In this document: one piece after another, positions 1 to 6,423 of the stretch | How positions within the stretch are numbered: position 1 is the first letter of the stretch | How the letters are laid out: every line of letters begins with the position of its first letter | Assembly (NCBI GenBank): GCA_042096095.1 | Contig: JBELME010000178.1 | Coordinates: 1 to 8,618, forward strand | DNA length: 8,618 bases | Direction of reading: 5' to 3' | Origin: Enterovibrio sp042096095 | GTDB lineage: Bacteria > Pseudomonadota > Gammaproteobacteria > Enterobacterales > Vibrionaceae | The notes under the pieces: generated by a model | What the model was told of the DNA's origin: nothing | Seen by the model: the letters and a program-made list of their open reading frames with translations, nothing else | Databases searched by the model: none | Translations under genes and position numbers: made by a program

Positions 1-1006
1 CTTCGGTAAGCAGCTGAATGCGCTGCTGTAAATCGGACAGATAGTCTTGCACCGCGACTTCGATGTGCAGCCAAATAGGTTTTGGATCATCATGATCTTT
101 TAACTCGGAAAGCTGTACCTCTATCTCTTCCAACGACCCTTTTAGGACAGCCATAGGCTGAAAGCTCGGCACGCTGATAGGCTCGATGCTAATACGCTGC
201 TCACCGTCAAATTCCACCAGCACCACTTGCTTGCTGAATTTGAGTTCATCGAAGCTAAGGGGAATAGGCGATCCGCAGTAACGAATATGCTCTGATTTAG
301 CGACAATTTGAGGACGGTGAATGTGCCCTAAGGCGATGTAATCTGCAGGGGGAAAACCATCAGCCGCAAAACCATCGAGCGCTCCGATATAAATATCACG
401 TACCGATTTAGACGGGCTAACACCCAATGCCGTTAAATGCCCGGTGGTGATAATGGGCACTTTCCATTGGTGTTCGCTGCGCAGTTCAACCGCGGCTTGA
501 TACAAGGCGTGATAATGGGCTTTGATGGCATCGCCCAAGGCTTGGCGTTTTTCTGTGCCAGATTCGCCAGCGCGGCTGGTCATGACATCGCGAGGGCGCA
601 CAAAAGGCACCGCACAAACAATCGCGCCAACGTCACCCACCTTGGTTTTCAGCGTCAGCAATTGGTCTTGAAGGTCATCACTGGTGTTGGCCACCACTTG
701 GGTATGAAGGCAGGCCAGTAAGGATTTAGATTCTTTTAGCGTGGACACCGAATCGTGGTTTCCACCTAAGACAATCAAGGAACAATGACGCTGACTGATG
801 GACACCACAAACTGGTTGTACAGTTCACGTGCATAGCTTGGCGGCGCGCCGGTATCAAACACATCTCCCGCGACAATGACAGCATCGATTTGGTGTTCAT
901 CAATTTGGCTTAACAACCAGTCTAGAAACGCTTGGTGCTCGCTTCGGCGACTTTTCGTGAAGAAATTTTGTCCTAAATGCCAGTCAGAGGTGTGAAGTAT
1001 TTTCAT
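1..1006 (-). CDS. sbcD: Exonuclease SbcCD subunit D (partial, C-terminus beyond left edge)
   Basis: I translated the minus strand from an ATG at 1006 and found an uninterrupted frame of 335 codons to the window edge. It is the Mre11-like nuclease subunit of SbcCD, which cuts DNA hairpins and protein-blocked double-strand ends with the ATPase SbcC. The metallophosphoesterase motifs are visible in order: TSDWHLG (Asp8, His10), AGDVFD (Asp48), GGNHDS (Asn83, His84), TGH near residue 190 and LGHIH (His228, His230). E. coli SbcD is about 400 residues, so roughly 45-65 residues of the C-terminal capping region are missing. sbcC probably follows off the left edge, as is usual, but that is inference. 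No strong Shine-Dalgarno precedes the ATG; the start rests on the MKILHTSDWH opening typical of the family. The gene is divergent from rdgC. Confidence 0.95.
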   Translation of the reverse strand, partial: MKILHTSDWHLGQNFFTKSRRSEHQAFLDWLLSQIDEHQIDAVIVAGDVFDTGAPPSYARELYNQFVVSISQRHCSLIVLGGNHDSVSTLKESKSLLACLHTQVVANTSDDLQDQLLTLKTKVGDVGAIVCAVPFVRPRDVMTSRAGESGTEKRQALGDAIKAHYHALYQAAVELRSEHQWKVPIITTGHLTALGVSPSKSVRDIYIGALDGFAADGFPPADYIALGHIHRPQIVAKSEHIRYCGSPIPLSFDELKFSKQVVLVEFDGEQRISIEPISVPSFQPMAVLKGSLEEIEVQLSELKDHDDPKPIWLHIEVAVQDYLSDLQQRIQLLTE

Positions 1007-1125
1007 CGCAAGTTGTGTACTCGTTCTTGTGCTCAGTGCCAAATTGTACCCCATTTGAAGCGACATTCTCCCTTGAATGCAATACCATGTGGCCTTTGTC
1101 ATTACTGGATGGATAAAGCCTCGCC
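1007..1125. promoter_or_regulatory. Divergent sbcD/rdgC intergenic region
   Basis: These 119 bp must hold the start signals of both divergent genes. For sbcD (minus) there is a TACAAT -10-like hexamer (1043-1048 on the plus strand) without a good -35 partner. For rdgC (plus) the best pair I find is TTGAAG (1055-1060) and TGCAAT (1078-1083), 17 nt apart, each matching consensus at only four positions. Neither is convincing. I see no LexA-type palindrome here although both products act in DNA repair. Confidence 0.3.
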
Positions 1126-2043
1126 ATGATTTGGTTCAAGAACATTTTCACCTACCGCCTTTCGCGCGATATCGACCTCGACCCAGACCACATTGAGAAG
1201 CAATTGTCTGAGTTTCGCTTCACGCCTTGTGGCAGCCAAGACATGCAAAAATTTGGCTGGACCACTGCGCTAGGTAAACATGGCGATATGATGACCCACG
1301 TAAGTGATGGCAACATTCTGATCTGTGCGCGCAAAGAAGAGAAAATGCTTCCGGCTTCAGTCATCAAAGACTCGCTAAACGCGCGTGTTGAGGCGATGGA
1401 AACTGAGCAAGGCCGTCCATTGAAGAAGAAAGAAAAAGACAGCATTAAAGATGACATCGTGATGGATTTGCTGCCGCGTGCATTCAGCCGCTTGAGCCAA
1501 ACCTACGCGTTGATCATGCCAAAAACGGGCCTCGTGATTGTTGATGCAGGTAGCGCCAAAAAAGCAGAAGACATTTTGGCCCTGCTGCGTAAATCACTCG
1601 GTAGCCTGCCTGTCGTGCCTGTTGAAACCAACAAACCGGTTGAGCTGGCCATGACTGAATGGGTTCGCTCAAATGCCGCGCCTAAAGGTTTCACCATTGG
1701 TGATGAAGCTGAACTGAAAGCGATTTTGGAGCAAGGTGGCGTGATCCGCTGTAAGCAACAAGATCTCTCGAGTGACGAAATTCTCGCACACATTGAAGCG
1801 GAAAAGTTGGTGACCAAACTGGCGCTAAACTGGCAAGACCGCATCGAACTGATGCTTTGTGAAGACATGTCTATCAAGCGCATTAAGTTCTCTGAAGAAC
1901 TGCGCGATCAAAATGCAGACATCGACCGTGAAGACATCGCTCAACGCCTTGATGCCGATTTGTCTCTGATGTGCGGTGAGCTTGGCGCATTCTTGCCAAA
2001 CCTGTATGAAGAACTTGAAGGGATTGATACGGGAAGCAACTAA
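1126..2043 (+). CDS. rdgC: Recombination-associated protein RdgC
   Basis: This 305-residue protein matches the RdgC family along its whole length (E. coli 303 aa). Hallmarks are the N-terminal MIWFKN...YRLSR, TPCGSQDM (34-40), HVSDGNILICARKEEK (58-73), LLPRAFSR (115-122), SAKKAEDILALLRKSLGSLPVVP in two parts (143-165), TEWVRS (177-182) and ELRDQNADIDRED (258-270). RdgC is a cytosolic ring-shaped dimer that encircles DNA and restrains RecA filament formation; it becomes important in cells with defects in replication restart. Phe120, reported at the dimer gate in the characterised homologues, is present. The ATG at 1126 gives the canonical N-terminus, though the upstream Shine-Dalgarno is weak (GGAT about 10 nt upstream). 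The gene stands alone: sbcD diverges from it and an M23 peptidase gene converges on it beyond a terminator. Confidence 0.97.
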   Translation: MIWFKNIFTYRLSRDIDLDPDHIEKQLSEFRFTPCGSQDMQKFGWTTALGKHGDMMTHVSDGNILICARKEEKMLPASVIKDSLNARVEAMETEQGRPLKKKEKDSIKDDIVMDLLPRAFSRLSQTYALIMPKTGLVIVDAGSAKKAEDILALLRKSLGSLPVVPVETNKPVELAMTEWVRSNAAPKGFTIGDEAELKAILEQGGVIRCKQQDLSSDEILAHIEAEKLVTKLALNWQDRIELMLCEDMSIKRIKFSEELRDQNADIDREDIAQRLDADLSLMCGELGAFLPNLYEELEGIDTGSN

Positions 2044-2067
2044 GCCGTATTGGATGAATCTCCTCAT

Positions 2068-2098
2068 AAAAAAACAGCGCCAATCGGCGCTGTTTTTT
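2068..2098. terminator. Bidirectional rho-independent terminator between rdgC and the M23 peptidase gene
   Basis: A perfect stem CAGCGCC (2075-2081) and GGCGCTG (2086-2092) closes an AATC loop. It is flanked by seven A on the left and six T on the right, so it works as a terminator on both strands. It lies 24 nt after the rdgC stop and 14 nt beyond the stop of the convergent peptidase gene. Confidence 0.9.
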
Positions 2099-2112
2099 AT
2101 GTTCAAAATCCG

Positions 2113-3393
2113 CTACATCTTGGCAAACATCATCTTGTCGTAAGCTGCCACAGACTTTTTGAAATCGGTCATTTCGTTGCGAGGCACAGAGGTAGCCATC
2201 GGGATTTTCGCCGTCATTGGGTTGACCGCGCGACCACGGATCAGAAGTTCGTAATGGATATGCGGCCCGGTTACACGGCCACTTCGACCAGAGAGGGCAA
2301 TGCGCTGACCACGCGTTACACGTTGGCCTTTACGCACCAAAATTTTACTGTTGTGCAGGTAGCGGGTTCGGAATTGATTCCCGTGATCCACCACCACATA
2401 TTTGCCGGCATAAGGGTGATTTCTCACCATCACAACCACACCATCGCCCGTCGAAACAACCGGTGTTCCGGTTGGCACAGCAAAGTCAGTACCGTTATGC
2501 GGAGAAACGCGCCCCGTCACAGGGTGCTTACGTTTAGGGTTAAAACTCGAACTGATTCGCTTTTTGCTTACCGTCGGATACCGCTGGAAAGCACGCTGTA
2601 AGCTATTGCCGCTCTTATCGTAATAATTTCCGTCTGTGTGCAAGTACGCGGTAATCGGTGCACCACGACGCTCAATACGAATGGCCTGAATTTCTCGTTG
2701 TCCACTCGGCACACCATCAACGAATTGCTCCGCTCGCACCACTTCAAAGCGATCGCCTGCGCGTAAATCTCGCGAGAAGTTGATTTTGTCTTTGAGCAGA
2801 TTAGTAACGGTATCCACGTCGTTGTAGCTCAGCCCTGCTTTTCGCGCCGACACTGAGAAGCTGCCTTTGATATCCCCTGCAGAGACGGTTTGCACCCACT
2901 CACCGGGAATATCGATTTCCTGAAACACGAATGTGCCATCATCTTCACGTTGGTACATCACTTTCGATGCAACGTTAAATTCGAGTTCGAGCTTGTCGAG
3001 GTGCTTCGCGGAGCCATCAACCCAAAAGCGCAAAATATCCCCCGGTTGAAGGGTATCAATGCGCAAATGGTTAAGGTCGGTTTCCATCAAGTTAAGCAAA
3101 TCGCTGTAGGGTATACCTAACTTCATGAAAATCTGACTGAGGCTATCACCGGATTGAATGGTGTATTCGTAATCTGGGAGCGAGAGCTTTTCAATAACGG
3201 CAGTGTCAGTCACGACAGCATCATTCGCAGGGAAAGCGGGAAGCAAAGAATTCGAAATCGTTAAAGGTATGATTCGAGACGCGTCAGAGCTTAAGAAATT
3301 GACGGACACGGCGACCGTCACAAGCGACAGTCCCATTAAGCCAAGCATCGATTTAGACAACTTACTCATCGTCTTGGTTTTCTTTTCGTACAT
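2113..3393 (-). CDS. M23 family murein DD-endopeptidase (MepM/Shy-type), LysM + LytM
   Basis: The 426-residue product resembles E. coli MepM (YebA, 440 aa) and the Vibrio Shy endopeptidases. These are envelope zinc enzymes that cut peptide cross-links in peptidoglycan to allow wall expansion. It has an N-terminal hydrophobic segment (about 15-34: a membrane anchor or uncleaved signal). A LysM repeat runs over about 75-122, starting YTIQSGDSLSQIF. A connecting domain is followed by a LytM/M23 core (about 280-395). The catalytic set is complete: His299 and Asp303 in SPHNGTDFA, His347 in YLHN, and His378-x-His380 in GPHIHYE. I chose ATG 3393 over an upstream in-frame TTG at 3408, because GAGAAG (3401-3406) sits 7 nt before it; ATG 3369 is also possible but less well served. 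Which Shy or MepM paralogue it is cannot be decided here. It is divergent from trhP. Confidence 0.93.
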   Translation of the reverse strand: MYEKKTKTMSKLSKSMLGLMGLSLVTVAVSVNFLSSDASRIIPLTISNSLLPAFPANDAVVTDTAVIEKLSLPDYEYTIQSGDSLSQIFMKLGIPYSDLLNLMETDLNHLRIDTLQPGDILRFWVDGSAKHLDKLELEFNVASKVMYQREDDGTFVFQEIDIPGEWVQTVSAGDIKGSFSVSARKAGLSYNDVDTVTNLLKDKINFSRDLRAGDRFEVVRAEQFVDGVPSGQREIQAIRIERRGAPITAYLHTDGNYYDKSGNSLQRAFQRYPTVSKKRISSSFNPKRKHPVTGRVSPHNGTDFAVPTGTPVVSTGDGVVVMVRNHPYAGKYVVVDHGNQFRTRYLHNSKILVRKGQRVTRGQRIALSGRSGRVTGPHIHYELLIRGRAVNPMTAKIPMATSVPRNEMTDFKKSVAAYDKMMFAKM

Positions 3394-3400
3394 TAAACGA

Positions 3401-3406
3401 CTTCTC
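3401..3406 (-). promoter_or_regulatory. Ribosome binding site deciding the M23 peptidase start
   Basis: On the minus strand GAGAAG is 7 nt before ATG 3393. It overlaps the upstream TTG codon at 3408, which makes that TTG unlikely as an initiator. Confidence 0.6.
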
Positions 3407-3441
3407 AATTACGCAGTATTTATTCATCACGACCTGACAAG

Positions 3442-3468
3442 AGTATAGACACACGCCGCGTGTTTCAA
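3442..3468 (-). promoter_or_regulatory. Candidate promoter of the M23 peptidase gene with an embedded palindrome
   Basis: Read on the minus strand, TTGAAA (3463-3468) and TATACT (3442-3447) resemble sigma-70 -35 and -10 hexamers, but the 15-nt spacer is short. The spacer contains a perfect 6-1-6 palindrome, ACACGC-C-GCGTGT (3451-3463). A short spacer holding a symmetric site is typical of promoters that need or are controlled by a DNA-binding protein; here that is only inference. Confidence 0.35.
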
Positions 3469-3515
3469 TTTATCGCCTTCCATTACTGGCAATTCATGCC
3501 AAGCGATTCCGTCAT

Positions 3516-3538
3516 TTTATGCGCACACTGCGCATAAA
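3516..3538. repeat. Perfect 10-3-10 inverted repeat in the M23/trhP intergenic region
   Basis: The arm TTTATGCGCA (3516-3525) is followed by CAC and then by its exact reverse complement (3529-3538). No T-run follows on either strand, so it is not a standard terminator. Each arm holds the self-complementary core TGCGCA. The position between two divergent genes suggests an operator for a dimeric regulator. A structured 5' leader is the alternative. I do not recognise the regulator. Confidence 0.75.
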
Positions 3539-3598
3539 CCCTTGGGCTGTAAGAATGACATTATTTTCTTCGAAAGGTTTCCAGAATCGAACTGGCTA

Positions 3599-3614
3599 TG
3601 TTAACAAGATCACA
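3599..3614 (+). promoter_or_regulatory. CRP-like site upstream of trhP
   Basis: TGTTA, six bases, then TCACA matches the CRP consensus TGTGA-N6-TCACA with one mismatch. A -10-like TAAAAT follows at 3616-3621. If that hexamer is the true -10, the site is too close to the start point for class II activation and would more probably repress. No convincing -35 is visible. A single one-mismatch site could occur by chance. Confidence 0.3.
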
Positions 3615-3632
3615 GTAAAATCGCCGCTCCTT

Positions 3633-3651
3633 CGCATCAGCGTCTGATGCG
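3633..3651. repeat. 8-3-8 inverted repeat in the trhP leader
   Basis: CGCATCAG-CGT-CTGATGCG is a perfect palindrome ending 34 nt before the trhP ATG. It lacks a following T-run. If transcription starts just after the TAAAAT at 3616-3621, the hairpin would lie within a few nucleotides of the mRNA 5' end. Such hairpins can protect a transcript from decay. An operator is equally possible. Confidence 0.6.
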
Positions 3652-3685
3652 CCTGACTTACACTCAGAAATAAGAAGCATTGAAT

Positions 3686-5077
3686 ATGTTTGTACCAGAA
3701 CTTCTCTCGCCTGCTGGCAGCTTAAAAAACATGCGTTATGCGTTTGCTTACGGTGCAGATGCAGTTTATGCAGGCCAACCACGTTACAGCCTTCGCGTGC
3801 GTAACAATGAGTTTAACCATGAGAACCTTCAAATCGGTATCGATGAAGCCCACGCATTGGGCAAGAAGTTCTACGTGGTGTGCAATATCCAACCGCACAA
3901 CTCTAAGCTAAAAACCTTCATCCGCGATCTAAAGCCTGTTGTTGATATGGGCCCCGATGCGCTGATCATGTCAGACCCTGGTTTGATCATGATGGTTCGC
4001 GAAGCGTTTCCTGACATGGCGATTCACTTGTCTGTTCAAGCAAATGCCGTTAACTGGGCGACAGTGAAGTTCTGGCAAACCCAAGGCATTGAGCGCGTGA
4101 TCCTTTCACGTGAACTGTCTTTGGAAGAAATCGAAGAAGTGCGTAAAGAAGTGCCTGAAATGGAGATTGAAATCTTCGTTCACGGTGCACTTTGCATGGC
4201 GTATTCAGGCCGTTGTCTGCTTTCTGGTTACATCAACAAACGTGACCCGAACCAAGGCACCTGCACCAACGCTTGCCGTTGGGAATATAAAGCCGAGAAA
4301 GCGACAGAAAACGACGCCGGCCAAATCGTTGAAGTGCAAGACGCTGTGCAGGTTCAGGAGGTTGAAGAACGTCCTGACAACACTTTGGGTCTTGGTAAAC
4401 CAACCGACGAAGTCGTACTGCTGAGCGAAGCACACCGCCCAGAAGAGAAAATGGCTGCGTTTGAAGACGAGCATGGCACCTACATCATGAACTCAAAAGA
4501 TCTGCGCGCGATCCAGCACGTAGACCGTTTGACTAAGATGGGTGTGCACTCGCTGAAAATCGAAGGTCGTACGAAGTCTTTCTACTACTGTGCGCGTACT
4601 GCGCAAGTGTATCGTAAAGCCATCGACGACGCGGTTGCGGGTAAACCGTTTGACGAAACCTTGATGAGCACGCTGGAAAGCCTTGCACACCGCGGTTACA
4701 CCGAAGGTTTCCTTCGTCGTCATAATCACAGCGAATACCAAAACTACGACTACGGCTACTCGGTATCAGACGCGCAGCAGTTTGTGGGTGAATTCACTGG
4801 TAAACGCCGTGGTGATTTGGCTGAAGTCGAAGTGAAGAACAAATTTGTTGTGGGTGATTCACTGGAAGTGATGACACCAAACGGCAACGTGACCTTCACG
4901 CTAGAAGCAATGGAAAACCGCAAGAGCGCAGTGATTGACGACGCGAAAGGTAACGGACACTTTGTGTTTATCCCTGTGCCTGCGGACATGGATCTTGCTT
5001 TCGGCCTATTGATGCGCAATTTGGTCGAGGGTACGAACACCCGTAACCCAAATACAGTTCAGACTGCGAGCGCATAA
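3686..5077 (+). CDS. trhP: tRNA 5-hydroxyuridine synthesis protein TrhP (YegQ), peptidase U32 family
   Basis: This 463-residue protein aligns from end to end with E. coli YegQ (453 aa). Despite the U32 'peptidase' name, YegQ/TrhP is needed for one of two routes that hydroxylate uridine 34 of tRNAs reading four-fold codon boxes. Its product ho5U is later turned into cmo5U or mo5U. The route depends on prephenate and Fe-S cluster assembly. The U32 signature is intact at 162-180 (Glu162, Cys170, Cys177, Ser180), followed by GTCTNAC with Cys193 and Cys197; these cysteines are the expected cluster ligands. The segment at about 203-255, after the cysteines, is acidic and looks unlike E. coli; it may account for much of the ten-residue difference in length. 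ATG 3686 is preferred over the in-frame TTG 3680 because AAGAAG (3672-3677) lies 8 nt before it. A ferredoxin gene follows after 3 nt. Confidence 0.95.
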   Translation: MFVPELLSPAGSLKNMRYAFAYGADAVYAGQPRYSLRVRNNEFNHENLQIGIDEAHALGKKFYVVCNIQPHNSKLKTFIRDLKPVVDMGPDALIMSDPGLIMMVREAFPDMAIHLSVQANAVNWATVKFWQTQGIERVILSRELSLEEIEEVRKEVPEMEIEIFVHGALCMAYSGRCLLSGYINKRDPNQGTCTNACRWEYKAEKATENDAGQIVEVQDAVQVQEVEERPDNTLGLGKPTDEVVLLSEAHRPEEKMAAFEDEHGTYIMNSKDLRAIQHVDRLTKMGVHSLKIEGRTKSFYYCARTAQVYRKAIDDAVAGKPFDETLMSTLESLAHRGYTEGFLRRHNHSEYQNYDYGYSVSDAQQFVGEFTGKRRGDLAEVEVKNKFVVGDSLEVMTPNGNVTFTLEAMENRKSAVIDDAKGNGHFVFIPVPADMDLAFGLLMRNLVEGTNTRNPNTVQTASA

Positions 5078-5080
5078 TCC

Positions 5081-5335
5081 ATGGCGTTACTGATCACTGA
5101 GAAGTGCATTAACTGCGACATGTGCGATCCAGAGTGCCCGAACGAAGCCATTACGTTCGGGGCTGAGATCTACGAAATTGATCCAGACAAATGCACGGAA
5201 TGCGTGGGTCACTATGAAAAGCCAACGTGTCAGTCAGTTTGCCCTATCACGAACTGCATCATTATCGATCCTGAACGTCGTGAAACGAACGATGAGCTCT
5301 TAGAGAAGTTTGTCACCCTTCAGGGTCTTGCATAA
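5081..5335 (+). CDS. yfhL: YfhL-family 2[4Fe-4S] ferredoxin
   Basis: The 84-residue product matches E. coli YfhL (86 aa), opening MALLITEKCINCDMC. The first cluster motif is C9-x2-C12-x2-C15-x3-C19-P. The second is C38-x2-C41, an eight-residue insertion typical of Allochromatium-type ferredoxins, then C50-x3-C54-P; Cys59 is extra. It should be a small cytosolic low-potential electron carrier. In E. coli, YfhL is required for ho5U formation in tRNA to the same extent as YegQ, and here the two genes are adjacent with a 3-nt gap, so the ferredoxin is the likely partner of TrhP. There is no good independent Shine-Dalgarno (only GAG about 10 nt upstream), which points to translational coupling to trhP. 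A terminator follows directly after the stop. Confidence 0.95.
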   Translation: MALLITEKCINCDMCDPECPNEAITFGAEIYEIDPDKCTECVGHYEKPTCQSVCPITNCIIIDPERRETNDELLEKFVTLQGLA

Positions 5336-5336
5336 G

Positions 5337-5360
5337 AAAAGCGCCGAAAGGCGCTTTTTT
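5337..5360. terminator. Rho-independent terminator after trhP-yfhL
   Basis: Four A precede the stem GCGCC (5341-5345), a GAAA tetraloop, GGCGC (5350-5354) and six T (5355-5360). It begins just after the yfhL stop codon. With four A on the left arm it can also serve the convergent mepA, whose stop lies 34 nt beyond it. Confidence 0.9.
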
Positions 5361-5394
5361 ATTATCCGCAATGTTTCCACGCACAGCGTTCACA

Positions 5395-6231
5395 TCACTG
5401 GCGAAGCACCACCAAGCACTGCTCTGGTTTTACTTTTACCCGCTTTTTCTTCTTCGTCGTCACGACTTTCTTCTGCTCATCTTTGGGCTTGGGTCGCCAA
5501 CTGATGAGTTCACTGCCACAACCATCACCTTGCAGTGGTGCAGCCTGTTCAATACAAGAGGCACTTCCCTCGGGGCAACGCAACCGCACATGCATGTGAT
5601 AATGGTGTCCCCACCACGGCCTAACCTTGCGTAGCCAAGTTCTGTCTTCCCATGTCATTTCACATAAGGTCTCTTTAATGACAGGGTGAACGAAGATGCG
5701 TGCGACTTCAGGCTCCGATGCTGCCACTTGGAACAGAACAGCATGTTCCTCAAGCCAATTATCTCGACGCAACGAGTAGGACTTCAAATCAACCATGCTG
5801 ATTGCCGTCGGTTTTTCTACGATGTTTTTTTTGAGCCTTTCCGGTGCAAAGCTCAGCCAAATGTCCGCATCAAGACCGGTTTGATGGCTGGAATGCCCGC
5901 GGGTGAAATTCCCACCACGAGGCATTGAGATGTCTGCAATCAATAAATCATCCAGACCAAACCCTTTCGTTTTCCCCGCAAGTTTCGTCAGATAGGCGAT
6001 CATATCGGGGTGACCATAGTATCGGTTTCTTGATGGACGAATGACTTGATACCCTTCCCCCACCAGTGGCATGGCTTCTCCACCTTGGAGGCAGCCATTG
6101 GCATAGCTCCCGATTGATTGCTTTTGGCCATTTGCGGGCACATCCGCGCGCTCCCACGGATTTGCAAATGCCATGTCGACGCCCCAAAAGAACAAGGCCA
6201 TCAGAAAAAGCATGAATAGCGTTTTCTTCAT
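5395..6231 (-). CDS. mepA: Penicillin-insensitive murein endopeptidase MepA
   Basis: The 278-residue product matches MepA (E. coli 274 aa), a periplasmic LAS-type zinc peptidase (family M74). It cleaves D-Ala-meso-DAP cross-links in peptidoglycan and is insensitive to penicillin. A signal peptide occupies 1-23 with likely cleavage after AFA, before NPWE. The metal and catalytic motifs are complete: RGHSSHQTGLDAD (111-123, with His116 and Asp123) and WWGHHYHMHVRL (206-217, with His209, His212 and His214). Six cysteines (47, 190, 219, 226, 238, 272) correspond to the three disulfides of the E. coli enzyme. The stretch before the last cysteine, about 247-269, is strongly lysine-rich and may bind the acidic wall. 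A GGGGG tract 4 nt before ATG 6231 is the ribosome binding site. The gene converges on yfhL and is downstream of the TonB receptor gene but separated by a terminator. Confidence 0.96.
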   Translation of the reverse strand: MKKTLFMLFLMALFFWGVDMAFANPWERADVPANGQKQSIGSYANGCLQGGEAMPLVGEGYQVIRPSRNRYYGHPDMIAYLTKLAGKTKGFGLDDLLIADISMPRGGNFTRGHSSHQTGLDADIWLSFAPERLKKNIVEKPTAISMVDLKSYSLRRDNWLEEHAVLFQVAASEPEVARIFVHPVIKETLCEMTWEDRTWLRKVRPWWGHHYHMHVRLRCPEGSASCIEQAAPLQGDGCGSELISWRPKPKDEQKKVVTTKKKKRVKVKPEQCLVVLRQ

Positions 6232-6304
6232 TTCACCCCCATACGAAAGTGTTTCTCTACGATCTTAGCAGGCTAGACTTACGCACGTGGTGATTGGTTA
6301 CTTA

Positions 6305-6333
6305 GGTATAAAGATATTTGTAACAGGAATCAA
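6305..6333 (-). promoter_or_regulatory. Candidate mepA promoter
   Basis: On the minus strand TTGATT (6328-6333) and TATACC (6305-6310) are separated by exactly 17 nt, each matching four of six sigma-70 consensus positions. The -35 overlaps the end of the receptor gene's terminator. The predicted leader would be about 65-70 nt. Confidence 0.35.
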
Positions 6334-6356
6334 AAAGAGGAGCCAAGCTCCTCTTT
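6332..6356 (-). terminator. Rho-independent terminator of the TonB receptor gene
   Basis: AAAGAGGAGC (6334-6343), a CAA loop, and GCTCCTCTTT (6347-6356) form a perfect 10-bp stem. Read on the minus strand it ends in a five-T tract (complement of 6332-6336). It insulates mepA from the receptor gene. Confidence 0.85.
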
Positions 6357-6362
6357 CTTATA

Positions 6363-6387
6363 GAGACATAATCATGTCTCAAGACAT
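6363..6387. repeat. Overlapping inverted repeats in the receptor gene 3' region
   Basis: GAGACAT-AATC-ATGTCTC (6363-6380) is a perfect 7-bp palindrome. Its right arm also pairs with a second AGACAT copy (6382-6387), so two mutually exclusive hairpins can form. It lies between the receptor stop codon and its terminator, in the transcribed 3' untranslated region. Confidence 0.6.
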
Positions 6388-6423
6388 TCTGTAAAAGGCT
6401 CTTTCGTTACCTTTGTTCTGGCA

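Noticed and set aside
437..721. A 94-codon plus-strand open frame
   Set aside because: It is wholly antisense to sbcD, whose frame carries all nuclease motifs. The product resembles no family I know.
1007..1125. Possible LexA (SOS) box between sbcD and rdgC
   Set aside because: I looked for CTGT-N8-ACAG symmetry. TACTGG at 1103-1108 has no matching right half, so SOS control is not supported.
2050..2601. A 183-codon plus-strand open frame
   Set aside because: It lies across the terminator and antisense to the C-terminal catalytic part of the M23 peptidase, has no ribosome binding site and encodes a low-complexity His/Arg-rich product. It is a shadow of the real gene.
3408..3408. TTG start for the M23 peptidase
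   Set aside because: GAGAAG overlaps that codon and is properly spaced for ATG 3393, which also gives a normal N-terminus.
3680..3680. TTG start for trhP
   Set aside because: The AAGAAG ribosome binding site is only 2 nt from it but 8 nt from ATG 3686, and ATG 3686 gives the family's usual MF.PELLSPAG opening.
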